A stretch of DNA of 64,000 nt from Acidobacteria bacterium SCN 69-37. GTDB taxonomy: Bacteria > Acidobacteriota > Vicinamibacteria > Vicinamibacterales > SCN-69-37. Made by a program: the position numbers and the translations under genes. The notes under the pieces are model-generated. The model was not told where the DNA came from, did no database searches, and worked only from the letters and a program-made list of their open reading frames with translations. Position 1 is the stretch's first letter; every line of letters starts with the position of its first letter. Of the stretch, positions 9,098-16,795 are shown piece by piece. Location of the stretch: assembly GCA_001724025.1 (NCBI GenBank), contig MEDJ01000005.1, positions 1 through 64,000 of the forward strand, read 5' to 3'.

Positions 9098-9508
9098 TCA
9101 GCGGGGTCGTTTCAGCAACACACGGGTGCCGCCGTTGGCGGCAGCGATCACCCCCACCGCTTCCCAGCCCTCGATGCCGGCGACCACCAGCGCCTCGGCC
9201 GGATCCTCGCCGGTCGCGACGGACACGGATCGATACTCCCAGCCCTGCCGCCCTGCCCGGGCAATGACCACCGGCTCTCCCACGACGGTCACCGACGACG
9301 TGCCGACCACGGTCACGGGCTGCGTCTGGCTACCACCCGCCACGACGACCGGTAACGGCTCATTCGGGCCATTCACGATCACGCTCCGTCCCACGACCGG
9401 CATGCCCGGCACGTTTGCCGCCGGCGGCGCCTGCCGCGCCAGCACGCCCGACGACAGCACGATGGCGATGCCTATCCCGATTCCGGCCCCGAGTATCGCT
9501 CTGGTCAT
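9098..9508 (-). CDS. Exported protein with DUF4177-like C-terminus
   Basis: 136 residues. A signal peptide or N-terminal anchor (AILGAGIGIGIAIVLSSGVL) is followed by a Pro/Val-rich stretch. The C-terminal pattern WEYRSVSV...LVVAGIEGWEAVGV is the WEY...GWE arrangement seen in the small DUF4177-like domain. It is probably periplasmic or membrane-anchored. Function unknown. It is divergent from the exported cyclophilin-like gene at 9654. Confidence 0.65.
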   Translation of the reverse strand: MTRAILGAGIGIGIAIVLSSGVLARQAPPAANVPGMPVVGRSVIVNGPNEPLPVVVAGGSQTQPVTVVGTSSVTVVGEPVVIARAGRQGWEYRSVSVATGEDPAEALVVAGIEGWEAVGVIAAANGGTRVLLKRPR

Positions 9509-9653
9509 GACCGCACCTCGCCAGACAGCTTATCGTCACGGCCGAAAGGGCGTAGACTGACGAACTGCCAGCGGATTCGGAGATCTCTGCCCGACATTCG
9601 GGGAGTTCTTCGTGTGTCGGGTTCGGATACGCAGGCACCCATGGAGGTGTCAG

Positions 9654-10205
9654 ATGCTGCAGCCCCGCGTGATCCTCGCGCTCGTCGGCCTGTTCGCGGC
9701 CACCGGTCTTCTTCAGGCCACGCCACAGGCGCCCCCCACACAACCGCCCACCACGCTCGTGATGACCACGGTGCAGGGCGTTGTCGAAATCGAGCTCCTG
9801 CCGGATGCGCCGCGATCGGTGGCACGCGTGCTGGAACTGGTTCAACGCAACTTCTATCGCGGCCTCCGAATCCACCTGGCGCAGCCGAACCTGATCCAGT
9901 TCGGCGATCCGGCCACGCGCAACATGGAGACCATGTCCTCGTGGGGCCACGGCGGCAGCCATCAGCAGCTCGGCTTCAGCGAGGTGGGCAAGCGCCCCTT
10001 CACACGCGGCATCGTCGCGTACGGCTATCCCAGGGGTGAAGGGCCCGAGGCCGCGGACAGTCAGTTGTTCATCCTGCGCGCGAACGCGCCGGCGATGACG
10101 GGGAAGTACGTCGTGATCGGCCGCGTCACGTCGGGCATGGACGTGGTGGACAAACTGAAGATGACCGACATGATCCGGAACATCACGGTCAAGCCGGCGG
10201 CGTGA
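9654..10205 (+). CDS. Exported cyclophilin-like protein with altered active site
   Basis: 183 residues with a signal peptide (VILALVGLFAATGLL). The cyclophilin fold is recognisable: TTVQGVVEIELLPDAPRSV, the FGDP segment, DSQLFI and VIGRVTSGMDVVDKL. The FHR motif that carries the catalytic arginine is IHL here (Leu75), so isomerase activity may be weak or absent. It may act as a periplasmic chaperone-like domain. GGAGG at 9643-9647 selects the ATG at 9654. The next gene begins 6 bases after the stop, so they form an operon. Confidence 0.85.
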   Translation: MLQPRVILALVGLFAATGLLQATPQAPPTQPPTTLVMTTVQGVVEIELLPDAPRSVARVLELVQRNFYRGLRIHLAQPNLIQFGDPATRNMETMSSWGHGGSHQQLGFSEVGKRPFTRGIVAYGYPRGEGPEAADSQLFILRANAPAMTGKYVVIGRVTSGMDVVDKLKMTDMIRNITVKPAA

Positions 10206-10211
10206 TCGACA

Positions 10212-11198
10212 GTGGCGCTGCGCGCTGACGTGCCGGCGGCGTGCCCCGGCCTGCCCGGACAGTTCTTCCGCGGCGCGAACCTGCCGTGGGTGCGGTACGG
10301 CGGGGACTTCGGCGCCAATATCTGGTCACCGGCGGGCGGTGTGGCGACGCGGGGGATACCGGACCACATCCGCGAGACGCTCACGCGCCTTCGCGACGTC
10401 GGCGTTCACTGGCTGCGCTGGTTCGTGCTCTGCGACGGCCGTGCGGGCATCCGGTTCGATGCGCACGGCCTCCCGCTGGGTCTCGACGCGCACGTCCGTC
10501 ACGATCTCGACGCCGCCCTCGCGTACGTCGACGCGCTCGATCTGGTGATCGTGCCCGTCCTGTTCGACTTCCACTGGTTCGCGCGGCGACGGATCGTGCA
10601 GGGTGTCCAGACCGGCGGCCGTCGCGCGGCCATCGCCCGCGCGGCACGACGCCGGGCCCTGCTCGATCGCGTCGTCAGCCCACTCGCGGCGCACGTGGCC
10701 GGGCACCGGGCCGTGGGTGCCTGGGATCTGATCAACGAGCCGGAGTGGGCGACGTTCGGCCTTGGCAGCTGGAACCCTTTCACGACGATCCGCCGGTCGG
10801 TCATGCGGCGCTTCATCACCGAGGCCGCGGCCGTCGTCAGGGCGCACAGCAGGTCGCCGGTCACCGTCGGTCTGGCGCAGGCACGCGGGCTCGACCTGGT
10901 GGCCGGTCTCGGGCTCGATTTCTACCAGGTGCACTGGTACGACACGCACAGCGACGACAGGCCACTCGATCGGCCCGTCGAGGCGCTGGCACTCGATCGC
11001 CCGGTCGTGCTCGGTGAGTTCCCGACGCGGGGGTCGCGACGCAGCCCCGAGGCGATTGTCGACGCCGCGCGCGCCGCCGGATATGCTGGCAGCTGGTTCT
11101 GGTCCGTCCAGGCAGGCGATGCCGCCACCGACTGCGCGGCGGCGTTGACGGCCATGACGTGCGCAGCGTCCGCCACACCCCGGTCGCCGGAGGGATGA
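10212..11198 (+). CDS. GH5-like (clan GH-A) glycoside hydrolase
   Basis: 328 residues from a GTG start. The TIM-barrel glycosidase features are GVHWLRWFVLCD near the N-terminus, WDLINEPEW with the probable acid/base Glu176, FYQVHWYDTH, and VVLGEFPT with the probable nucleophile Glu269. This is the arrangement of cellulases and mannanases of clan A. No signal peptide is visible, so the enzyme appears cytoplasmic. That is odd for a polysaccharide hydrolase and may indicate intracellular oligosaccharide use. It directly follows the exported cyclophilin-like gene and precedes a DUF4126 gene by 3 bases. Confidence 0.85.
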   Translation: MALRADVPAACPGLPGQFFRGANLPWVRYGGDFGANIWSPAGGVATRGIPDHIRETLTRLRDVGVHWLRWFVLCDGRAGIRFDAHGLPLGLDAHVRHDLDAALAYVDALDLVIVPVLFDFHWFARRRIVQGVQTGGRRAAIARAARRRALLDRVVSPLAAHVAGHRAVGAWDLINEPEWATFGLGSWNPFTTIRRSVMRRFITEAAAVVRAHSRSPVTVGLAQARGLDLVAGLGLDFYQVHWYDTHSDDRPLDRPVEALALDRPVVLGEFPTRGSRRSPEAIVDAARAAGYAGSWFWSVQAGDAATDCAAALTAMTCAASATPRSPEG

Positions 11199-11201
11199 TC
11201 G

Positions 11202-11843
11202 ATGCCCGATGTCTCGACGAACGAACTGCTGGCCCTGGCGATCGCGATCAGCTTCGCGGCCGGGTTGAACCTGTCGGCGGTGATCGTCACGCTCGGCCTG
11301 CTCGCGCAGACGGGCCTGCTGACGCTGCCCGGTCCCATCGCCCTCGTGGGCGAATGGTGGGTCATCGGCACGGCGGCCATGCTGTTCGCTGTCGAATCGT
11401 TCGCGGACAAGGTTCCGGCGTTCGATCTGCTGTGGAACGCGCTGCTCACGTTCATCCGGGTGCCGGCGGGCGCGGTGCTCGCGTTCGCGGCCACCGACGC
11501 TCTGTCACCGGGCCTGCAACTGACGGCCGCCCTGGCGGGCGGCGGGGCGACGCTCGCGGCACACAGCGGAAAAATCGCGCTTCGCAGCACGGCCACGGCC
11601 TCGCCCGAGCCTTTCTCGAACCTGTTCCTGAGCCTGGTCGACGACGTGGCCGCCGTCGGGCTGACGTGGTTCGCGGTCGAACACCCGTACGTCGCGGCCG
11701 GCGTGGTGATCGGTCTCGTCGTGCTGACGGTCCTGCTCGTGCGCTGGGTCTGGCGCGCCGCGCGGGCGCTGTTCAGGGGGGCGGCGCGGCAATGGGCGGG
11801 CGATGCCCCGGCCGCGGGCCCTCCGGCACCGGCGGCACGATGA
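11202..11843 (+). CDS. DUF4126 family membrane protein
   Basis: 213 residues with about five or six hydrophobic segments. The family signature is visible: AAGLN near the start, then FAVESFADKVPAFDLLWN and a conserved glycine-rich ALAGGGATLAAHSGK. DUF4126 proteins are inner-membrane proteins of unknown role. The start is 3 bases after the glycoside hydrolase stop, so it is the third gene of the operon. The C-terminal tail is rich in Ala, Pro and Arg and probably cytoplasmic. Confidence 0.85.
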   Translation: MPDVSTNELLALAIAISFAAGLNLSAVIVTLGLLAQTGLLTLPGPIALVGEWWVIGTAAMLFAVESFADKVPAFDLLWNALLTFIRVPAGAVLAFAATDALSPGLQLTAALAGGGATLAAHSGKIALRSTATASPEPFSNLFLSLVDDVAAVGLTWFAVEHPYVAAGVVIGLVVLTVLLVRWVWRAARALFRGAARQWAGDAPAAGPPAPAAR

Positions 11844-11861
11844 CATCTGGCGTCGTCTGAG

Positions 11862-12110
11862 CTACGACCGGCCCTCGTCTTCCTCGCTGTCGTCGCTTTC
11901 CGCGTCGTCGACGAGGTCGTCGTCACCCCAGGGGGAGGGCTGGGGACCGGGCACGATCCCGGCGATATCCGGATCTTCTCCAGGCGCGAGCGGCACCCCG
12001 GAGTCGCGGCGACCGCGATTCTCGAGGCGACGCGCTTCCTTCTGCTGCCGCTTTTCCTGACGCGCGCGCTCACGCGCCCGCTTGTTCTGCGTGGGACGAG
12101 ACTTCTGCAC
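11862..12110 (-). CDS. Small highly charged protein, function unknown
   Basis: 82 residues with an extreme charge split. The first ~36 residues are almost all basic/polar (KRARERARQEKRQQKEARR), a proline-glycine middle follows (EDPDIAGIVPGPQPSPWG), and the last ~18 residues are acidic (DDDLVDDAESDDSEEDEG). No signal peptide or membrane segment is present. The middle motif looks conserved-protein-like. It may bind nucleic acid or ribosomes through the basic helix. It is convergent with the DUF4126 gene. Confidence 0.55.
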   Translation of the reverse strand: MQKSRPTQNKRARERARQEKRQQKEARRLENRGRRDSGVPLAPGEDPDIAGIVPGPQPSPWGDDDLVDDAESDDSEEDEGRS

Positions 12111-12214
12111 GGGGCCTCCAACTGCGACGTGCCCTGACCGAACCCTGACTGCCCGGCAGGCCTTCGCATGGTAGTCGATCCAGCGGCCGGTAGCGAATCG
12201 TGACCCGGAACGGG

Positions 12215-12220
12215 TATGCT
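12215..12220 (+). promoter_or_regulatory. Predicted -10 box of the second RRM gene
   Basis: TATGCT lies 166 bases before the ATG at 12387, compared with 169 bases for the same box before RRM gene 1. The -35 region is weak (TAGCGA with an 18-base spacer). The start point would be near 12227. Confidence 0.4.
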
Positions 12221-12226
12221 GGAGGG

Positions 12227-12386
12227 GCTTGAGCTAACCTGCCGCTGACAACGACCTGAGACGATCGAGCACTCTCTCGCTTCCCTCTTGACCTTGCAGC
12301 AGTCTGTGGTGGACGGTCCACCAGCTCATTTCCTGGACGCCACGTCGTGGCGATCCGTCCGTGACTGCGGACGAGAAGAGGGTGTT
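12227..12386 (+). ncRNA. Long 5' leader of the second RRM gene, conserved with 8482-8644
   Basis: It contains the same ordered blocks as the first leader: GCCGCTG, GATCGA, TGCAG, then a stronger hairpin TGGTGGA-CGG-TCCACCA (12307-12323) with the same GTGGA-nGG-TCCAC core, and GCGGACGAGAAGAGGGTG (12367-12384). The flanking pairs of the hairpin differ but remain complementary here. This fits a conserved RNA structure with a regulatory role. Confidence 0.5.
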
Positions 12387-12740
12387 ATGGGTCAGAAACT
12401 GTACGTCGGAAATCTTGCGTTCTCCACCGAGGAGAACGCCATCGAAAGCCTGTTTGCCGGGGCTGGACCGGTCCAGTCGGTCAGCCTCGTGCGTGACAGG
12501 GCCACGGGCCAGTCGCGCGGGTTCGCCTTCGTCGAGATGGAGACCGAAGAGGCGGCGCGTGCCGCCATCGATCAGTTCCACGAGCGCGAGTTCGAGGGAC
12601 GCCGTCTCACGGTCAACGAGGCCCGTCCGCAGGAGCCGCGTGGCTTCGGCGGCGGCGGTGGCCGTCCTGGTGGCGGTGGCGGCCGCGGTGGCTACGGCGG
12701 CGGTGGCGGCGGCAACCGTCGGCGCGAGCCGCGCTGGTAG
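12387..12740 (+). CDS. Glycine-rich RRM RNA-binding protein (copy 2)
   Basis: 117 residues: an RRM (LYVGNL as RNP2, RGFAFVEM as RNP1) and a glycine/arginine-rich tail ending RRREPRW. It is a paralogue of the protein at 8645, with about two thirds of RRM residues the same by eye. It is a cytoplasmic RNA-binding protein, probably an RNA chaperone. The ATG at 12387 is chosen because the RRM starts at once and AAGAGGG precedes it. An upstream in-frame ATG at 12288 would translate the conserved leader. Confidence 0.95.
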   Translation: MGQKLYVGNLAFSTEENAIESLFAGAGPVQSVSLVRDRATGQSRGFAFVEMETEEAARAAIDQFHEREFEGRRLTVNEARPQEPRGFGGGGGRPGGGGGRGGYGGGGGGNRRREPRW

Positions 12741-12754
12741 TCACGGTGCAGACA

Positions 12755-12784
12755 GCCGGCCCGGGGTCATCACCCCGGGTCGGC
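12755..12784 (+). terminator. Strong hairpin after RRM gene 2
   Basis: GCCGGCCCGGGGT (12755-12767) pairs with ACCCCGGGTCGGC (12772-12784) over 13 bp with one G-T pair and a CATC loop. It starts 15 bases after the stop. Confidence 0.7.
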
Positions 12785-12843
12785 ATCCGGCCGGCTCCGG
12801 GCACGATGCCCGCGCCGGCCGGTGACGATCAGGGAGGATCCTC

Positions 12844-13077
12844 GTGAAGCTGTTCACCAAAGGCAACCGCGTGTCCCAGGCCACCTATGGCACGGGAACG
12901 GTGGTGTCGTCCGACGAACGCTACACCGTCATCGAGTTCGACAACCACGGCCGCCGGGTCTTCATCACCGACATGGTGACGCTCGGGAAGACGGACGAAC
13001 CGGCACCGAACAAGCCGGCCAAGGGCCGCCGCAAGAAGGCGGTCAAGGTCGAGGCCGAGGGAGCGGACGAAGCCTGA
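12844..13077 (+). CDS. Small SH3/KOW-like domain protein
   Basis: 77 residues from a GTG start with SD GGGAGG at 12832-12837. The pattern GNRVSQATYGTGTVVSSDE...VIEFDNHGRRVF is like the tudor/KOW-type beta-barrel at the C-terminus of UvrD-like helicases and the DUF3553 family. A basic tail (GRRKKAVKV) could contact nucleic acid. It is cytoplasmic and lies after the RRM2 terminator, so it is probably transcribed separately or by read-through. Function unknown. Confidence 0.75.
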   Translation: MKLFTKGNRVSQATYGTGTVVSSDERYTVIEFDNHGRRVFITDMVTLGKTDEPAPNKPAKGRRKKAVKVEAEGADEA

Positions 13078-13087
13078 CGGCTTCGTA

Positions 13088-13117
13088 CGGTCCGTCCGCC
13101 GTCACGGGGACGGACCG
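13088..13117. terminator. Hairpin between convergent genes
   Basis: CGGTCCGTCC (13088-13097) and GGACGGACCG (13108-13117) form a perfect 10-bp stem with a 10-base loop. It is placed between the small KOW-like gene and the end of the YceI gene. Confidence 0.65.
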
Positions 13118-13137
13118 CCCCGGCGCGCCCGCGCCGA

Positions 13138-13680
13138 TCAGGCCGCCGAGGCCTGCGCCGACACGCTGATCGTCACCTCGTCGCCCACGAGGAATCCGCC
13201 GGCCTCGAGCGCCGCGTTCCACGTCAGCCCGAAGTCCTTCCTGTCAATCGTCGTCTCGAGTTCGAAGCCCAGCTTCTCGTTGCCCCACGGGTCCTTCGCA
13301 CTGCCCAGATAGCTCACCGGCAGCACCACGGCTTTCGACACACCGTGCATCGTCAGCGTCCCGGCCACGTTGTAGCGGCCGTCGCCCCCGGATGTGATGC
13401 CCGTGCTCTCGAACGCCAACGTCGGAAACTGCTCTACGTCGAAGAAGTCGGCCGACCGCAGGTGCGTGTCGCGATCGGGCTGATTGGTATCGATGCTGGC
13501 CGCCTGAATCGTCAGGCGCACCGATGACAGTTCCGGTGCATCGGCGCTGAACTGGATGGCGCCCTCGAAGTCCGAGAACCGTCCGCGCACCTTCGAGAGC
13601 AGGTGCCGGACTTGGAACATCACTTCGGAGTGGGACTTGTCGATCTGGTAGGTGCGCGTCGTTCCCTGGGTCGTGGTCAT
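13138..13680 (-). CDS. YceI family protein
   Basis: 180 residues. It is a lipocalin-like beta-barrel that binds isoprenoid/polyisoprenoid-type ligands. The typical motifs are YQIDKSHSEVMFQVRHL, RDTHLRSADFFDVEQFP, GTLTMHGVSKAV and DFGLTWN. Unlike E. coli YceI it lacks a signal peptide, so it is expected in the cytoplasm. It is transcribed after the MarR gene with 43 bases between, and is probably controlled by that repressor. MarR-YceI pairs are common. Confidence 0.92.
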   Translation of the reverse strand: MTTTQGTTRTYQIDKSHSEVMFQVRHLLSKVRGRFSDFEGAIQFSADAPELSSVRLTIQAASIDTNQPDRDTHLRSADFFDVEQFPTLAFESTGITSGGDGRYNVAGTLTMHGVSKAVVLPVSYLGSAKDPWGNEKLGFELETTIDRKDFGLTWNAALEAGGFLVGDEVTISVSAQASAA

Positions 13681-13723
13681 GGATGAATCCTCGATAGTGT
13701 TCGCCTGCCCGGCCGTCCCGGCG

Positions 13724-14191
13724 TCAGCCGGCGCTCCTGACGGTTTCGAGCAGGTGAATCAGCGTGGTCAGGGCGCCCTCGTCGAGCGAGGCGAGGCGGG
13801 TCCTGTGAAAGTCGCCCATCGGGCCGTCAATCCGCGCGAGCAGCGCGAGGCCGGCGGCCGTGATGCCCGTTGTGACGTAGCGCCGATCCGCATCGCGGCG
13901 CCGACGCACGATCAACCCCTGTTCCTCGAGGCGGTCGAGCAGGCGGGTGACGTCGGGCACCCGCCGGATGAGCCGCGTCGATACTTCGTGTCGGCACAAC
14001 CCGTCGTCCCCCGCGCCGCGCAGGATGCGAAGGACGTTGTACTGCGTGGGCGTGACGTCGAACGCCTTCAGCATGCGGGCCAGCGCATGGTCGAGCACGG
14101 CCGCGGTGCGCGCGATGTTCAGGGCTGCCTCTTCCTGCCGACTGGCCCAGGGCCTCGTCTGCCGAATCTCGTCCTGGAGGCGCGCGGCCAT
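13724..14191 (-). CDS. MarR family transcriptional regulator
   Basis: 155 residues with the winged helix-turn-helix: LKAFDVTPTQYNVLRILRG, RLIRRVPDVTRLLDRLEEQGLI and the wing RRDADRRYVTTGIT. MarR dimers usually repress their own operon until a small ligand binds. A consensus promoter with a palindrome between the boxes lies immediately upstream. The -10 box ends 7 bases before the ATG at 14191, which argues for this start and a leaderless transcript; a TTG at 14197 is the alternative. The YceI gene is the likely co-regulated partner. Confidence 0.92.
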   Translation of the reverse strand: MAARLQDEIRQTRPWASRQEEAALNIARTAAVLDHALARMLKAFDVTPTQYNVLRILRGAGDDGLCRHEVSTRLIRRVPDVTRLLDRLEEQGLIVRRRRDADRRYVTTGITAAGLALLARIDGPMGDFHRTRLASLDEGALTTLIHLLETVRSAG

Positions 14192-14198
14192 GACCAAG

Positions 14199-14227
14199 AA
14201 TATATGTGTTCAAACACGCATTGTCAA
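14199..14227 (-). promoter_or_regulatory. Consensus promoter with MarR operator candidate
   Basis: On the minus strand, TTGACA (14227-14222), a 17-base spacer and TATATT (14204-14199) form a consensus sigma-70 promoter. The spacer contains the palindrome GTGTT-TG-AACAC (14206-14217). A repressor bound there would block polymerase, as expected for MarR autoregulation. The predicted start point falls at or within a few bases of the start codon. Confidence 0.75.
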
Positions 14228-14368
14228 GCCCGTGACGCGGCGCGCTCGGTTGGCGGCGACTGGCGCCATCGAGCCGGCGACCGGCGGTTGATGGCGGACA
14301 GCCTGGCGGGTAACCGGCAGCCCGTGACCGATCGCGACCTGTGTAGCGCCACATTCCAGGTGTGTGAA

Positions 14369-14398
14369 TTGACAGACCACGCGACCGGCTCGTATGTT
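14369..14398 (+). promoter_or_regulatory. Predicted promoter of the GMC oxidoreductase operon
   Basis: TTGACA (14369-14374) and TATGTT (14393-14398) are separated by 18 bases. The start would be near 14405, giving a leader of about 88 nt. The rest of the MarR-GMC gap (14228-14368) shows nothing else I can name. Confidence 0.6.
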
Positions 14399-14492
14399 TT
14401 CCCCGGGATTCCCACAGTCCGACTCCCGCAGGACCTGTCACGCGCCGCATGGGGCCGGAGGTCAGTGCCCGGGGCCGGGAGGTGTTCGTCAC

Positions 14493-16196
14493 ATGAGTCT
14501 TCTCAACATCACGGGCCAGGCCCGGCACACCTACGACGCCATCGTCATCGGCTCGGGGATCAGCGGGGGCTGGGCCGCCAAGGAACTGTGCGAAAAGGGC
14601 CTCGAGACCCTGGTGCTCGAGCGCGGGCGCATGGTCCGGCACGTCGACGATTACCCGACGATGCACGCCGATCCGTGGGATCTGCCGGGCGCCGGCGCGC
14701 TGACGGCGCAACAGGCGCGCGAGCAGCACATCCAGCGGCGGACAGGCTTCGTCGACGCGACCAACGCACACTTCTTCGTCAACGACGTCCTGCACCCGTA
14801 CACCGAGGTCCAGCGGTTCGACTGGATTCGCGGCTATCAGGTCGGCGGCCGATCGCTGACCTGGGGCCGGCAGTGCTACCGCTGGAGCGATCTCGACTTC
14901 GCCGCGAACGCGCGCGAGGGCATTGCCGTCGACTGGCCCCTGCGTTACGCGGACGTCGCCCCGTGGTACGACTACGTCGAGCGCTTCGTCGGCGTGAGCG
15001 GCGAGAAACTGGGCCTGGCGCACCTCCCCGACGGCCAGTTCCTGAAGCCGATGGAACTGAACTGCCTGGAACGCCATGCGCGCGAGCGGATCGAACAGGC
15101 CTTTCCGGGCCGCCACCTGACGATCGGACGCGTCGCGCACCTGACCGAGCCAATCAACGGCCGGGGCGTCTGTCAGTCGCGCAATCGCTGTGGTCGTGGT
15201 TGTCCGTACGGCGCCTACTTCAGCAGCAACGCCGTCACGCTGCCGGCCGCGGAAGCCACGGGCCGCATGACCCTGCGGCCCGATGCCATCGCGACGACGA
15301 TCCTCTACGACGAGGAAACGGGCCGCGCCACCGGCGTGCGCGTGATCGATGCGGCCACGAAGCAGGTAACCGAGTATTTCGCGCGCGTGATCTTCTGCAA
15401 CGCCTCGACGGTGGCCACCACCGCCCTGCTGTTGAACTCCACGTCGGATCGGTTCCCGTCGGGCATGGGCAACGACAGCGGTGAACTCGGCCACAACATG
15501 ATGGACCACCACTACTTCGTCGGCGCGATGGGCAGCTACGACGGCTTCGACGACGAGTACTACAAGGGACGACGCCCCAACGGGGCCTACATTCCGCGGT
15601 ACCGCAACCTCGGCGATCGCCGGGACGGCAACTTCCTGCGCGGCTACGGGTATCAGGGCGGCGCGGGCCGAGGCAGTTGGGGCGACGGCGTCAACGCGCC
15701 GGGGTTCGGTGCCGCGTTCAAGGACGGCCTGTTCCAGCCGGGCGGCTGGAGCATGATGCTCAACGGCTTCGGCGAGGTCCTGCCCAATCACGACAACCGC
15801 ATGTATCTGAACCACGACGTCACCGACCAGTGGGGCCAGCCGACCGTGGCATTCGACTGCACCTTCGGCGAGAACGAACTGGCGATGCGCAAGCAGATGC
15901 TGACCGATGCGGTCGAGATGCTGGAAGCGGCCGGCGTCCGCGACATCCTCACGTTCGACTACATCGGGGGCATGGGCAAGGGCATCCACGAGATGGGAAC
16001 GGCCCGTATGGGCCGCGATCCGAAGACCTCGGTCCTCAACGCCAACAATCAGCTGCACGGCGTGCCGAACGTGTTCGTCACCGACGGCGCCTGTATGACG
16101 TCGTCATCGTGCGTCAATCCGTCGATTACCTACATGGCGCTGACAGCGCGCGCCTGCGCGTTTGCCGTCGATCAGATGACGAAGGGCAACCTGTAA
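14493..16196 (+). CDS. GMC family FAD-dependent oxidoreductase (pair 1)
   Basis: 567 residues. The N-terminal dinucleotide fold is GSGISGG (20-26) with LVLERG. The GMC-type C-terminal part has HEMGTARMGRDPKTSVL and DGACMTSSSCVNPSITYMAL. It oxidises sugars or alcohols using FAD. A cysteine-rich segment (CQSRNRCGRGCPYG) may hold a metal or Fe-S centre for electron transfer, as in the large subunit of membrane gluconate/sorbitol-type dehydrogenases. GGGAGG at 14477-14482 fixes the ATG. No signal peptide: export would depend on the Tat signal of its partner, encoded by the next gene, whose ATG overlaps this stop (TAATG). Confidence 0.92.
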   Translation: MSLLNITGQARHTYDAIVIGSGISGGWAAKELCEKGLETLVLERGRMVRHVDDYPTMHADPWDLPGAGALTAQQAREQHIQRRTGFVDATNAHFFVNDVLHPYTEVQRFDWIRGYQVGGRSLTWGRQCYRWSDLDFAANAREGIAVDWPLRYADVAPWYDYVERFVGVSGEKLGLAHLPDGQFLKPMELNCLERHARERIEQAFPGRHLTIGRVAHLTEPINGRGVCQSRNRCGRGCPYGAYFSSNAVTLPAAEATGRMTLRPDAIATTILYDEETGRATGVRVIDAATKQVTEYFARVIFCNASTVATTALLLNSTSDRFPSGMGNDSGELGHNMMDHHYFVGAMGSYDGFDDEYYKGRRPNGAYIPRYRNLGDRRDGNFLRGYGYQGGAGRGSWGDGVNAPGFGAAFKDGLFQPGGWSMMLNGFGEVLPNHDNRMYLNHDVTDQWGQPTVAFDCTFGENELAMRKQMLTDAVEMLEAAGVRDILTFDYIGGMGKGIHEMGTARMGRDPKTSVLNANNQLHGVPNVFVTDGACMTSSSCVNPSITYMALTARACAFAVDQMTKGNL

Positions 16197-16795
16197 TGCT
16201 GACGCGACGCGAAGTTCTCAAGCGCGCTTCCGTGGCCCTGGGCTACGCGGTCACCGGTTCGTCGGCGGCTGCCGTACTCAGCGGCTGTCAAATCGATCCG
16301 TCGGCCGCCTGGTCGCCGCGCCTGCTCAGTGCTCAACAGGTGATTACCGTGCGCTCCATGGCCGATCACCTGCTGCCGGCCACCACCACGCCGAGCGCCT
16401 CGGAGGTGTTCGTCGAGCGGTTCATCGATCAGGTGTTGCGCGACTTCACGCCGGAAGCCGATCAACAGACGTTCCTGACCGGCCTCACCGCGTTCGAGAC
16501 GACGTGCCAGACACAGTTCGGCCGCAGTTTCACGGCGCTGTCGTTCGAGGAACGCGATCAGATCTTCCAGCGGTACGAAGCGGATTCGCCCTCGCTGGCG
16601 CCCAACGTCTGGGGCGGACAGATCACGGACGAGGTTGAACCGCCCAGCTTCTACCGGATGTTCAAACAGATGGCGCTGACCGGCTATTTCGCGTCGGAGC
16701 GCATCGGCGAGGAATTCCTGGCCTACGACCCCATTCCCGGGCCATTCGAGGGCTGCATCCCGCTCTCGCGCGTCGGCAAGGTCTGGTCGCTGTAG
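16196..16795 (+). CDS. Gluconate 2-dehydrogenase subunit 3 family protein (pair 1)
   Basis: 199 residues. The N-terminus TRREVLKRAS has a twin-arginine pattern, followed by a hydrophobic stretch ending in a lipobox-like LSGC, so it is probably a Tat-exported lipoprotein. The rest matches the small subunit of GMC-type dehydrogenases (SMADHLLPATTTPSASE, FIDQVLRDF, FKQMALTGYFASE). In known complexes this subunit is needed for export and maturation of the FAD subunit. The start overlaps the GMC stop codon, so the two are translated together. Confidence 0.88.
   Translation: MLTRREVLKRASVALGYAVTGSSAAAVLSGCQIDPSAAWSPRLLSAQQVITVRSMADHLLPATTTPSASEVFVERFIDQVLRDFTPEADQQTFLTGLTAFETTCQTQFGRSFTALSFEERDQIFQRYEADSPSLAPNVWGGQITDEVEPPSFYRMFKQMALTGYFASERIGEEFLAYDPIPGPFEGCIPLSRVGKVWSL

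Noticed and set aside
11090-11098. TATGCT-type box as a promoter inside the GH5-like gene
   Set aside because: A GATATGCTGG sequence occurs within the coding frame, has no -35 partner, and shows that the hexamer alone is weak evidence.
8645-12740. RRM proteins as a sign of eukaryotic contamination
   Set aside because: Both are short single-RRM, glycine-rich bacterial types without introns, with SDs and terminators, in normal bacterial context.
13827-16058. A 743-codon open frame on the minus strand
   Set aside because: Antisense to the GMC gene and overlapping marR in another frame; no recognisable protein.
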